From contig JAHBTY010000004.1 of assembly GCA_019638355.1 (NCBI GenBank), forward strand, positions 310,001 through 374,000: a stretch of DNA of 64,000 nt, given 5' to 3'. The notes under the pieces are model-generated. The model did not search any database, was not told the origin of the DNA, and was given only the letters and a program-made list of their open reading frames with translations. The position numbers and the translations under genes were made by a program. Source of the DNA: Cyclobacteriaceae bacterium. GTDB lineage: Bacteria > Bacteroidota > Bacteroidia > Cytophagales > Cyclobacteriaceae. Below are positions 49,097 through 58,312 of this stretch, piece after piece (position 1 is the stretch's first letter; the number at the start of each line of letters is the position of its first letter).

Positions 49097-51460
49097 ATGC
49101 GTGGACGTATACTAATAGCCTGCCTTATCGTTTCATGTTCTGCACTTGCACAACAACTTCCTGTTACCGAGCCCTGTGGCACCATGGAAGAAGACCGAAA
49201 AAACCGGGCCCGGTTTCCGGAACGAGGTTCACTAGATGATCTTGAAATTGTTATTCAGAAAAAGATAAAAGAAATTGAATTGGCTCGTACCCAAGGTCGT
49301 ACGGAAAATGTGGTACTTACTATTCCCATAATTGTACATGTTGTACACAATGGTGAAGCAATTGGCACCGGTACCAATATCAGCCAGGCTCAGGTACAAG
49401 CACAAATTGAAGTTCTCAATGAAGATTTCAGACGTAAGCCGGGCACACCTGGATTTAACTCCAATCCGGTTGGAGCCGATATTGAATTAGAGTTTTGCCT
49501 TTCACCTGTTGATGAGAATGGAAATGCCATGAGCGAACCGGGCATTCATCGGTATAATGGCAGCCGGGCAGATTGGTCGCGCGATCAAATTGAAAACTTG
49601 CTGAAGCCAACCACCATTTGGAACCCTAACTTGTTTTATAACATTTGGACCGTGCGGTTTGCATCAAGCGATGCCAACCTGATAGGATACGCTCAGTTTC
49701 CCGATCAATCGGGACTGGCCGGTTTACCCACCAGCGGTTCTGCTACTACCGATGGTGTTGTAGTTCGCTTTCAATCTTTTGGCTCAACTGATAAGGGAAA
49801 CTTTCCGGTTATGGTAGCCCCCTATAATAAAGGCCGCACCTTAACCCATGAAACCGGTCATTGGTTAGGGTTGCGACACATCTGGGGCGATGGTGGTTGC
49901 AGTGCCGATGATTTCGTTACTGACACACCCAATGCGGATGGCCCCAGTTCAGGTTGCCCCATCGGGCGCATCAGTTGTTCGGCTGTTAACATGGTTGAAA
50001 ACTACATGGACTATACCAACGATGCCTGCATGAATATTTTTACACAAGGGCAGAAAACCAGAATGATGGCTGTGTTGCAGGTTAGTCCAAGAAGAAAAAC
50101 ATTAGTAGAAAGTAACCTCTGCAGTCCGCTGGTAGCAGATGTACCCACACCAAATTTTCAGGTTAACAGTACCACCGTGCTATTGGGTGGCGATGCAACC
50201 TTTACCGATCTTTCATCAAATTTTCCCACCAGTTGGGCCTGGACTTTTGAAGGCGGCAATCCGTCATCATCCACTTCACGAAATCCGGTTATTAGGTATA
50301 ACACACCGGGTGTATATTCTGTAACCTTAGTGGCCACGAATTCGCTTGGCGCATCCGCACCGTTGGTTCGGCAAGGTTATATTGTAGTTTCGGAAGAAGG
50401 ATTATGTAATTACGAAAATAACTTCAAACAAACCGACACACCCACGCTTATTAAATTAGCTGCGTTTGGGGCACACACCGGCTACCTTACCGGCCACAAT
50501 AGCCGCAGGTATGCAGCTATTGCTGAGTATTTCAGCAACCCCCTGCGTTATCAATATATTAGCGGTGTAAACATCAACTTTGGTAAGGCAAAAATTGTAA
50601 ACGAAAGCGCTACTGTTGATGTAGTGGTTTGGAATGCACGAGGTGTTCAGAACGCACCGGGTTCAGTAATTGAACGTAAGTCTGTTTTATTAAAACAAAT
50701 TCAACAAGATGTTGCCGCCAATCGTGCAACTGCTATTTATTTCGATCGTGAAACTCCTGTTTTTGGAAGACCTTACCAGGTGGGAGTTGAACTGGTGTAT
50801 GCCGGTGATACCGTTGCTATCTACTCATCGGCTAATGGAGCCTCAACCAATGCAACTTCATGGCTTAAAACACAAGCAGGAACATGGACACCTTACACTA
50901 TTGAGTTAGGAGCTAATATTGCCATGGACATTGAACCGGTTGTAGGCATGAAACCTTCCGTGCAGGTATCAAGTTCTGCTTTGCTGATTAGCCCTGGTCA
51001 GCAAGTTATTCTAAATGGAAGAGGTGCCAGTATTTTTGTGTGGGATGCCGATGATGGATCGGTAACTAATTTTACTGGCCCCCAATTAATTGTTAGCCCG
51101 ATGCAAACCACCACCTATGTTACAACTGGTTCGGGCCTGGAGCTTTGTAACAACACAGCTACCACCACCATATTTGTAAGTGGAAATGTGGTGGGCGTAG
51201 CGGAAAAGCCAGAAGCAGTGCTTAGCGTGTTTCCTAACCCTGGTAACGAGTTAATTGTTTCGCTGCGGCACAGTTACTCAGGCCCAATAACAATAACGTT
51301 GCGTAACCTTGCTGGTACGCTTAACCGAAAAACAATTTTATTTAAAACTTCGGAAGAGTTGAGCTTCCCGGTTGATATTTCGGGTATTGCTGCCGGCATG
51401 TATCTTATCACGGTTGAAATAAATGGCAACACCATTCACAGCAAGTGGGTTAAGCAATAA
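49097..51460 (+). CDS. M43 (pappalysin-like) metalloprotease with PKD and T9SS domains
   Basis: 787 residues. Signal peptide MRGRILIACLIVSCSALAQQ. The catalytic metzincin site is HETGHWLGLRH (251-261), with the conserved CSADDFVTDTPNADGPSSGC and NMVENYMDYTNDACMNIFT (Met-turn) segments. A PKD domain (about 355-430, FQVNSTTVLLGGDATFTDLS) follows, then a second beta module. The last 75 residues (LSVFPNPGNELIVSLRHSYS ... AAGMYLITVEINGNTIHSKW) are a T9SS type A sorting domain. So it is secreted and cuts proteins outside the cell; it closes the SusCD operon. Confidence 0.93.
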   Translation: MRGRILIACLIVSCSALAQQLPVTEPCGTMEEDRKNRARFPERGSLDDLEIVIQKKIKEIELARTQGRTENVVLTIPIIVHVVHNGEAIGTGTNISQAQVQAQIEVLNEDFRRKPGTPGFNSNPVGADIELEFCLSPVDENGNAMSEPGIHRYNGSRADWSRDQIENLLKPTTIWNPNLFYNIWTVRFASSDANLIGYAQFPDQSGLAGLPTSGSATTDGVVVRFQSFGSTDKGNFPVMVAPYNKGRTLTHETGHWLGLRHIWGDGGCSADDFVTDTPNADGPSSGCPIGRISCSAVNMVENYMDYTNDACMNIFTQGQKTRMMAVLQVSPRRKTLVESNLCSPLVADVPTPNFQVNSTTVLLGGDATFTDLSSNFPTSWAWTFEGGNPSSSTSRNPVIRYNTPGVYSVTLVATNSLGASAPLVRQGYIVVSEEGLCNYENNFKQTDTPTLIKLAAFGAHTGYLTGHNSRRYAAIAEYFSNPLRYQYISGVNINFGKAKIVNESATVDVVVWNARGVQNAPGSVIERKSVLLKQIQQDVAANRATAIYFDRETPVFGRPYQVGVELVYAGDTVAIYSSANGASTNATSWLKTQAGTWTPYTIELGANIAMDIEPVVGMKPSVQVSSSALLISPGQQVILNGRGASIFVWDADDGSVTNFTGPQLIVSPMQTTTYVTTGSGLELCNNTATTTIFVSGNVVGVAEKPEAVLSVFPNPGNELIVSLRHSYSGPITITLRNLAGTLNRKTILFKTSEELSFPVDISGIAAGMYLITVEINGNTIHSKWVKQ

Positions 51461-51464
51461 AATA

Positions 51465-51493
51465 GCTACCTGAATCAGTAAGATTCAGGTAGC
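51465..51493. terminator. Hairpin between convergent genes
   Basis: GCTACCTGAATC (51465-51476) / GATTCAGGTAGC (51482-51493), a perfect 12-bp stem with a 5-nt loop, 4 nt after the M43 stop. The downstream T-run is weak, so it may act in either direction but not strongly. Confidence 0.6.
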
Positions 51494-51517
51494 CAGTGTA
51501 AAAAGTAGTTTGTTATT

Positions 51518-52594
51518 TTATCGTAACGACTGCGGCAACTCCACCATTTTTAACTTAAGGTTATTTAGTTTTATAGGTGCATTGCGATCAAACTTAAAGT
51601 CTGATGAGCCTATGCGGCTACCGGTAGCCGGAACAGTAATTTGCGAAATATTCGTGTACGCAACTCCATTCTTAACCATCGTTTGAACTACCAAAGGATC
51701 AATTTCGGTTTCAACATAATTATTAACATTTACAAGACCATAATTGGCTTCGAAAGCTAAAACATTTCCGACCGTTCCATTAAAGTAGGGATACGTTTTT
51801 CCATTTAACCGACCCCACATTAACGAAACAACATCTACATCGTCTGAAGTACCGGAGTAATAATTATAACTTACACCATAGGTGCCATTTGGAAAGCCTG
51901 CTGGTATAAATAATCCCTCGTAAGGACTTGTGCGGGTACCTGATGCGTTGTCGTAAGTTGAACTGTTTATGAGTTCTCCATCTAACCAAACAAATAAATC
52001 CATATCCACATCACCAAATCCATTGGTGCCATCTACATACCATTGGTGAATAATAATTGCATCATCCTCCTCAATGTTTAAAGTATAAGTATCGGCAAGG
52101 CCTAACTCGGCATTACCCGAAACCACAGAAGTAAGTTTAACAATTACGGTTTCAAGCGGACTATCATCATCATCATCTACTTCAAACGCAAAATCTTCAA
52201 AAACTGTAATACTAAAATTAGCTTCGGAGGCACCTTTTTCAAGGGTAATTTTATCCGTACCTACAATCGTGTTGAGTCCCTCTTTTAAAGCATAATCATT
52301 TACTGCGCTTCCGGTCGGATTGGTACGCACGGCAGTTCCTGTTAAAGAAAATTGAACAACGGTTGTTTCTGTTAATGGCCTATCTAAAACTATTTTAACC
52401 GTTATATCGCGGCCTACGCCCCCATTAACCAAATCGGGATGAAAGGAAGTTAATGTGCCATCTGATTCAAGTGTAGTGAAGGACTCTAATTCAAACGTAA
52501 TTCCGGTTTTAGGTGGCGGATCATCATCGCCACACGCACTAATGCCCAACAGGGCAAACAAGCCCATCGTACTCAACAGATATCGTAGTTTCAT
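51518..52594 (-). CDS. Calx-beta-like lipoprotein
   Basis: 358 residues from the ATG at 52592-52594; this gives a clean lipoprotein signal (MKLRYLLSTMGLFALLGISAC, Cys21 followed by GDDD). An upstream ATG would add seven residues that spoil it. The region about 30-175 is Calx-beta-like (GRDITVKIVLDRPLTETTVV, ITLEKGASEANFSITVFEDF). The rest has WYVDGTNGFGDVDMDLFVWL, a beta-sandwich of unknown function. An ATC microsatellite encodes a run of five Asp. Orientation is opposite to the M43 gene. Confidence 0.72.
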   Translation of the reverse strand: MKLRYLLSTMGLFALLGISACGDDDPPPKTGITFELESFTTLESDGTLTSFHPDLVNGGVGRDITVKIVLDRPLTETTVVQFSLTGTAVRTNPTGSAVNDYALKEGLNTIVGTDKITLEKGASEANFSITVFEDFAFEVDDDDDSPLETVIVKLTSVVSGNAELGLADTYTLNIEEDDAIIIHQWYVDGTNGFGDVDMDLFVWLDGELINSSTYDNASGTRTSPYEGLFIPAGFPNGTYGVSYNYYSGTSDDVDVVSLMWGRLNGKTYPYFNGTVGNVLAFEANYGLVNVNNYVETEIDPLVVQTMVKNGVAYTNISQITVPATGSRIGSSDFKFDRNAPIKLNNLKLKMVELPQSLR

Positions 52595-52723
52595 GCTTCT
52601 AAGATTTTGATACATCTAAATGTAGCAAATGATTATCTGAATTAAAAACCACGTTACTCGATGAGGCGAATCGTTTCTTAAGAGGGGTAAATTGAAATCG
52701 CCAGGTTGATTGACTTCGAATAA

Positions 52724-53770
52724 TTAAAGTTTAATGGCTCGCCTTTCGGTATTACTGTTATAGGCAGCTTCTATCAGGCGGATTACATCCCGTGCTTGTT
52801 CAGGTTTTACCTGCAAGGGTTTGCTTTCGCGAATAGCAGCATATAGGTTATCATAAAAGCCAAGGTAATTGCCGGGTATGGTTTCAATTCTTTTTTGTAT
52901 ATGCTCACCCGCTAAGGTGGTATTGAGTTTTCCCCAGGTTTCTTCGGGCATGGTACCCCATCCGGCACTACCCGGAATTTTCTTTTCCTTCAATGCCTGC
53001 TCTTGCGGGTCAACATTGCTGGCCGTTACAAACGATCCTTCGGTACCATGCAACTGATAGCGTGGCCCTTGCTCGCGAACCAGGTAACTTGATTTTACAA
53101 TTACATTCACACCCGGATAGGTTAATCTCAAATCATAAAAATCATCTACTTTACCACTGCTGCGTTGAATACCCATGCGGGCATCAATCCACTGAGGCAT
53201 TCCAAAAAGTACCAACACCTGATCGAGCATGTGCGAACCGAGGTTATATAAAATTCCTTTTCCAATTCCTGACTCTTCTTTCCAGGTACCAGGCTCTATA
53301 TAGTTGCGGAAGCGATCGTAGTGGGCTTCGAACTCTACTACTCTTCCCACCCACCCTTTTTCAAAAACGTGTTTCAAAGTAAGGAAGTCGCCATCCCAAC
53401 GTCTGTTTTGAAATGCTGTGAGAACGCGATTCTTTTCTTTCGCCAACTCAATCAATTGATCGGCTTCATGTACTGTAACCGTAAATGGTTTTTCTACCAC
53501 TACATGTTTACCAGCCAATATAGCCCGCGAAGCCTGGTTAAAATGAAGTTCGTTCGGTGTATTTACAATTACCAACTCAACAGCAGGATCGCTGATGGCC
53601 TCATCAACCGATCGTACAAGTTTACAGGTTGGGTAATGTTGTTGCGCAGTATCTTTTGATCGTTGTACAATGGTACTGATTTCAAAGCCCTGGTGTGCAT
53701 GAAGTAAAGGCGCATGAAACACCTCGCCCGACATACCGTAGGATAGAATGGCTGTTTTAATTGGCTTCAT
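52724..53770 (-). CDS. Gfo/Idh/MocA-family oxidoreductase (cytosolic)
   Basis: 348 residues, no export signal. The NAD(P)-binding Rossmann part opens AILSYGMSGEVFHAPLLHAH; VIVNTPNELHFNQASRAILA and GKHVVVEKPFTVTVHEADQL carry the family's EKP motif (Lys at the active site). The C-terminal alpha/beta domain has FEAHYDRFRNYIEPGTWKEE and LYNLGSHMLDQVLVLFG (catalytic His). Such enzymes oxidise sugars, often at C3. It is 1 nt downstream of a double DUF1080 gene on the same strand, a pairing that points to 3-keto-sugar chemistry. Confidence 0.92.
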   Translation of the reverse strand: MKPIKTAILSYGMSGEVFHAPLLHAHQGFEISTIVQRSKDTAQQHYPTCKLVRSVDEAISDPAVELVIVNTPNELHFNQASRAILAGKHVVVEKPFTVTVHEADQLIELAKEKNRVLTAFQNRRWDGDFLTLKHVFEKGWVGRVVEFEAHYDRFRNYIEPGTWKEESGIGKGILYNLGSHMLDQVLVLFGMPQWIDARMGIQRSSGKVDDFYDLRLTYPGVNVIVKSSYLVREQGPRYQLHGTEGSFVTASNVDPQEQALKEKKIPGSAGWGTMPEETWGKLNTTLAGEHIQKRIETIPGNYLGFYDNLYAAIRESKPLQVKPEQARDVIRLIEAAYNSNTERRAIKL

Positions 53771-53771
53771 C

Positions 53772-55115
53772 TTACTTCAGCTCCCGGATTTTAATGCTTC
53801 GAAACGAAACCGCATCGCCATGATCCTGCAAAAGGATATGGCCTTTTTCAGTCATCCCAAAACCATCCCAGTCTTTATACTTGCTGCGTGCTACCAGCGC
53901 ATAGAATATGGGAGTGCCGCGTTGGTATTCAACAATCTTTCTTCCATTTAGCCAATGTTCAATACGCCCATCCGGATATACACGAATGCGGCCTTCATTC
54001 CATACCCGTGGTATATCCTGAATTTTTAACGATGGAATTAAATCATACAACGATCCCAACGTGCGATTACCCACTACGCCTTCTTTCGCATCCGGATGTC
54101 GCGCATCATCTAAGATCTGGTACTCCAAACCAATGGCCGAACCCGTTGACAAATACTTTTCATCTACAAAATACTTTACGCCACTGTTGGCGCCTTCTGC
54201 AAATTTAAAATCGAACGTAAGTTCAAATGCACCAAATTTTTCAATGGTTATTATATCGCCACCATTAGTAGATTCGGCACCACCCGCAGGCAACACCGAT
54301 AGCACTCCGTCTTTTATTTCCCATCCTTTTTCAGGAAAAGTTTGTTTGTGAGCACCCCGCCAGCCGTTTGTGGTTTTGCCATCCCACAATAACCTAAAAC
54401 CTTGTTCTTTTTCGAGGGCGGTTAATGTATTTGGAACAAGATTTACAACTGGAATGTTGCTAATTGGCCGCGGTGTAAGGCTTTCTGTTTGAATGCGAAT
54501 GTTCTTCCAATAGGTTTTCTTGCCTACGCCCTCGGTATTATAAACAGAATGCACCTGCAACCCAATCATTCCTTTCAGCGATGCATCATCCACCAGGTAA
54601 ACAACCGGCACATCGTTTACCCACGTGCGAATGGTATTCCCAATACACTCAATCCGATACTTATTCCAATCGCTCCATTTGTAAGCCGCTTTCGCAGAAG
54701 GATTAAGTTCAACCGGGTACAACCAGCCTCTGCGGGCTTCATCGTAAATACCACCCGACCAACCGCGTTCGGGTCGATGATCTACTTCCATTTGATACCC
54801 GTGTAAACGACCATCACTTTCGCGTTGTAAACTTCTGAATTGGATGCCGGAGTTAATACCGGCATCAATCTTTACATCCACTTCCAGAATAAAATCACCA
54901 TACTCCTTTTCCGTTGCCAGAAATGAATTAGGGGAATCTTTTACACAAGTACCCACAATCATGCCGTTCACTACTTCGTAAGTGACGCTACCGTTTACCA
55001 GTTTCCAACCGGCAAGGTCTTTTCCATTAAAAAGTTTAATCCACTTTTCTTTTGGTTGAGCATAACTGGCCGCGCAAACAAAAAACAGTATCAGAGTTTT
55101 TATGAATAGTTTCAT
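53772..55115 (-). CDS. Exported double DUF1080 (3-keto-disaccharide hydrolase-type) protein
   Basis: 447 residues. Signal peptide MKLFIKTLILFFVCAASYAQ. Two DUF1080 (concanavalin-like) domains: one at about 24-210 (WIKLFNGKDLAGWKLVNGSV, DFILEVDVKIDAGINSGIQF, YQMEVDHRPERGWSGGIYDE), the second at about 235-446 (FRLLWDGKTTNGWRGAHKQT, FELTFDFKFAEGANSGVKYF, LEYQILDDARHPDAKEGVVG). Members of this family cleave 3-keto-glucosides in the periplasm. The tandem form and the flanking oxidoreductases support an oxidise-then-hydrolyse scheme. Confidence 0.92.
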   Translation of the reverse strand: MKLFIKTLILFFVCAASYAQPKEKWIKLFNGKDLAGWKLVNGSVTYEVVNGMIVGTCVKDSPNSFLATEKEYGDFILEVDVKIDAGINSGIQFRSLQRESDGRLHGYQMEVDHRPERGWSGGIYDEARRGWLYPVELNPSAKAAYKWSDWNKYRIECIGNTIRTWVNDVPVVYLVDDASLKGMIGLQVHSVYNTEGVGKKTYWKNIRIQTESLTPRPISNIPVVNLVPNTLTALEKEQGFRLLWDGKTTNGWRGAHKQTFPEKGWEIKDGVLSVLPAGGAESTNGGDIITIEKFGAFELTFDFKFAEGANSGVKYFVDEKYLSTGSAIGLEYQILDDARHPDAKEGVVGNRTLGSLYDLIPSLKIQDIPRVWNEGRIRVYPDGRIEHWLNGRKIVEYQRGTPIFYALVARSKYKDWDGFGMTEKGHILLQDHGDAVSFRSIKIRELK

Positions 55116-55154
55116 GTTATTTATGCATTAAAATAGTTGGTATCCTGTTTCGAG

Positions 55155-56483
55155 TCAAAGTTTCATTTCCCAACCTTTTTCATACTCGCGGCTCCACAAT
55201 TTGTTAGCGGCTTTATTATTTAGAATGCGACCGGTTGCGGCATCGCAATTTAATGTTTGTCCGGTTCGCCACGCTATGTTGCCCAATTGCGGCAGTAAAG
55301 TGGATTTATGGCCTTCGTGGATCGGTGAGGTATGATTGGCTTTTCCTTGCACCGCTTCAATGAAGTTTTTTAAATGCAGGCTGTCTAACTTTTCGCCCAT
55401 GCCCATGGTATTGGTTGCATCAACTTGTTGAATTTCTGTTTTTACTTCTTTCAGAAGTTTACCACCTAACTCATAAATTTTGTAATCATCGCCACCGGGT
55501 ATTACCATCGTACCTTTCTCGCCATAGAAAACAACTCCGCGCCCGCTCTTGAATTCATCGTAATCATTACAACTTCTTCCTTCCCATAGTATAGAAGTTT
55601 TGTTGGCAAACTCGTACGTAATTGTTTGGGTATCCGGAGTTTCCCAATCATCGTTAAATGCATAGCGGCCACCGGCTGATACAACTTTGGTGGGATAATC
55701 TACACCAAGTCCCCAACGCATAACGTCTAATTCGTGGGTGCCGTTATTCAACGCTTCGCCAGTACCCCAGTTCCAGAACCAATGCCAGTTGTAATGAATA
55801 AGATTGTCTTTGTATGGCATACGCGGAGCGGGCCCTTGCCACAATTCGTAATTGAGATGGGCAGGTACGGGAACAACTTTTCCACTACCAATAGATTTAC
55901 GGGCATTGGCATACCAACCTTTCGCAAAATAAACTCTGCCGATAACTCCACTATGCAGTTCGTTCATGGCCTGAATAATGTTGGGAAACGATCTGCGCTG
56001 ATTCCCCATTTGAATAATCTTGTTATACTTAGAAGCAGCGGCTACCAATACCTCACCCTCAGCCGGATTATGTGAACAAGGTTTTTCAACATATACATGT
56101 TTGCCAGCTTTTAATGCCATTAATGTAGCGGGTGCATGCCAATGATCGGGCGTAGCAATGGCAATGGCATCAAGCTCTTTTTCTTCGAGCAGCTTGCGCA
56201 CGTCAACAAATGCTTTAGGCTTTTTACCGGTAAGCTTTTCAATGTCGGCTATGGTACGCTCCAATACTTTGGCATCTACATCGCAGATAAAGCCCACTTC
56301 CACATGGGGCAATTGTGCGAACAAGCGTGCCAGGTAGTGGCCACGACTATTGGTACCCACCACACCTATTATTACTTTGTTGGCAAGCGATCGGCCATGT
56401 GCCATCCAGGGTGAATACAAAAAAACTCCGGCAGTGGCCAAAGCGCTACGCTTTATAAAATTTCTGCGATTGAAGTTTGCCAT
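55155..56483 (-). CDS. Gfo/Idh/MocA-family oxidoreductase with Tat signal
   Basis: 442 residues. The N-terminus MANFNRRNFIKRSALATAGV has a twin-arginine motif (RRNFIK), so it is exported folded with its NAD(P) cofactor. Rossmann part: VIIGVVGTNSRGHYLARLFA, DAIAIATPDHWHAPATLMAL, GKHVYVEKPCSHNPAEGEVL (EKP motif). C-terminal domain: WHWFWNWGTGEALNNGTHEL, MRWGLGVDYPTKVVSAGGRY. It probably oxidises a sugar in the periplasm with a tightly bound cofactor. It is upstream of the double DUF1080 gene on the same strand (39 nt) and is likely in one operon with it. Confidence 0.93.
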   Translation of the reverse strand: MANFNRRNFIKRSALATAGVFLYSPWMAHGRSLANKVIIGVVGTNSRGHYLARLFAQLPHVEVGFICDVDAKVLERTIADIEKLTGKKPKAFVDVRKLLEEKELDAIAIATPDHWHAPATLMALKAGKHVYVEKPCSHNPAEGEVLVAAASKYNKIIQMGNQRRSFPNIIQAMNELHSGVIGRVYFAKGWYANARKSIGSGKVVPVPAHLNYELWQGPAPRMPYKDNLIHYNWHWFWNWGTGEALNNGTHELDVMRWGLGVDYPTKVVSAGGRYAFNDDWETPDTQTITYEFANKTSILWEGRSCNDYDEFKSGRGVVFYGEKGTMVIPGGDDYKIYELGGKLLKEVKTEIQQVDATNTMGMGEKLDSLHLKNFIEAVQGKANHTSPIHEGHKSTLLPQLGNIAWRTGQTLNCDAATGRILNNKAANKLWSREYEKGWEMKL

Positions 56484-56575
56484 GCTTTAATAATATTGTG
56501 CTGCTTAAGTTGCTCACAATAATTGAATAATCATAGCGGTGATTATGCCAATGCCAGCATGGTTTTGCCAGTGGT

Positions 56576-58204
56576 TTATTGCCGCATGTATTTCCCTGAA
56601 AGTAACGGATCATTTCCGGGCTTTGCACGAAAATAATACAACCCCGAAGGCCAGGTTTGTGTTGGTATGGTGGCCTGATAAGTACCGCTTGTTGGCTGAG
56701 TTACCGAAATTTTATGAATCATCTTTCCGGAAGCATCGAACCATTCTACTTCAAATTTACCTGCTTGCAAAAGTGAATATTCCATATGCAACTCACTTAA
56801 AAACGGATTTGGAAAGACCTGTAATGTGGCACTACCTTCAGCAGCGGTTATTACCTGGGGCATATTTGCATCCAACCAATTCATTCTTTGGGTAACCCAA
56901 TTCTTCAACCAGTTTACTTCGTCTTGAAACGAGCTGCCTACGTAAAAATTTGGCCACACATATTGGCCCAACACGGGCCAGCGCGTAAAGTTGCGGGTGG
57001 CCGCTTCGGTATTCAAAACAGCATAAACAGAATCGATGTATGTATGTAAACGTGAGGTTTGTAATTTATCTGCGCGTAGCTCGGTCCACCGTGCTGCCAG
57101 TTTGCTGCGATAGTTTCCATCCTGGTAAAGTTTGCTCCACCAAAACGGAATTAACCAATAGTCGGTGGGGCAAATTGTATTAAAACTTGTTACCCAACCC
57201 GTGGGTGTGCCCGAAGTGCAATAATCGGCATTACCAAAGCCAAGATTAAAATCCCACACAGGGCCCATCACCAATTTGCCACCATCAGAATCGCGCTGCT
57301 TGTGCAAGAACGTGCTTAGTCGATAACCATCCACATTTTTTGATACTTCGTTCACGATAAAAAAATCGATAAACGAATCCACATCGATGTAGCGCGAATA
57401 TCCGGTTACCGGGTTATTGTAATTAGAACCGACCAATGCGGTTTCAAAATCGAGCATAAACTGGCGAATGTAGTTTTTTTGTGGTGCTGAAATATCCGCG
57501 GCTTTCGGATAATCGTATTGGTAATAGATGGTTTGTGAGCCACTTCGGTTAGGCGGGGTGTAAAGCGATGTCCATCCACCATTACCACTACCGGTTTCTT
57601 TATCAATTTTGATAATATAGCCGCCCGTCAGGTTATTGCCGGTGTTTTCATCCGGATCGAGTTTGTTAATATCAACCCGGTTTTTATCGCGTTTAATTTT
57701 CTCGATGAGTACATACACACCCTGATATTGACTGTTGAGTACCAATTCGCAATAACGGGTGCGGGGTGCATAGCGGCCCATATCGCGCCCGATTTTATAG
57801 GCCAACACATCGCGCATCAACGACTTATCGTTGTACGGAGCAAACAAAACCCAGTCTTCCTCGGCCGGCATACCCAGTAAAGGAGCACTTACATCTTCGC
57901 CTGCGGCATTTCGTAGCTCAATTGAATATTGCTTTTTAGGAAAGGATTGTGAAGATGAGCCCCGGATTTCAATGGCAATTTTTCCATTATAGTTATTAAA
58001 TGCATCAGTAACATTATTTCGCTGGCCAGGACCATTATCAATTATACCCATGTCGGCCACAATTTTTGGTTCATCAAAAATGGGAGCTCCACCGGTGTTG
58101 ATTACCACAATGGGTAAATTAGAAGAAGTAAAACTTTGGCTGTTGAGGGAAGTACTTGCCGCAACCGCTGAAATCATTAACACGAATCGGAACAAAGTTT
58201 TCAT
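56576..58204 (-). CDS. CotH-kinase-family protein with T9SS sorting domain
   Basis: 542 residues. Signal peptide MKTLFRFVLMISAVAASTSL. CotH kinase domain: IEIRGSSSQSFPKKQYSIEL, DWVLFAPYNDKSLMRDVLAY, RYCELVLNSQYQGVYVLIEK, IKRDKNRVDINKLDP, then FLHKQRDSDGGKLVMGPVWD-type metal-binding segment (DFNLGFGNADY). The C-terminal 80 residues (LQVFPNPFLSELHMEYSLLQ ... SGLYYFRAKPGNDPLLSGKY) form a T9SS sorting domain. Homologues in spore coats are protein kinases; the exported version may phosphorylate surface proteins, but its target here is unknown. Confidence 0.9.
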   Translation of the reverse strand: MKTLFRFVLMISAVAASTSLNSQSFTSSNLPIVVINTGGAPIFDEPKIVADMGIIDNGPGQRNNVTDAFNNYNGKIAIEIRGSSSQSFPKKQYSIELRNAAGEDVSAPLLGMPAEEDWVLFAPYNDKSLMRDVLAYKIGRDMGRYAPRTRYCELVLNSQYQGVYVLIEKIKRDKNRVDINKLDPDENTGNNLTGGYIIKIDKETGSGNGGWTSLYTPPNRSGSQTIYYQYDYPKAADISAPQKNYIRQFMLDFETALVGSNYNNPVTGYSRYIDVDSFIDFFIVNEVSKNVDGYRLSTFLHKQRDSDGGKLVMGPVWDFNLGFGNADYCTSGTPTGWVTSFNTICPTDYWLIPFWWSKLYQDGNYRSKLAARWTELRADKLQTSRLHTYIDSVYAVLNTEAATRNFTRWPVLGQYVWPNFYVGSSFQDEVNWLKNWVTQRMNWLDANMPQVITAAEGSATLQVFPNPFLSELHMEYSLLQAGKFEVEWFDASGKMIHKISVTQPTSGTYQATIPTQTWPSGLYYFRAKPGNDPLLSGKYMRQ

Positions 58205-58260
58205 TGCCTAAAGATGCACAAACAAATTGATGGAACGCAACCACTGGCGTAAATATCGGG

Positions 58261-58293
58261 TTTGATTATTACTAACCGATTACACTAACTTGC
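58261..58293 (+). promoter_or_regulatory. Promoter of the TonB receptor gene
   Basis: TTTG (58261-58264), 21-bp spacer, then TAACTTGC (58286-58293), near the Bacteroidota consensus, 20 bp before the start codon at 58313. Confidence 0.55.
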
Positions 58294-58312
58294 ACACACT
58301 TTTGCAAATTTT

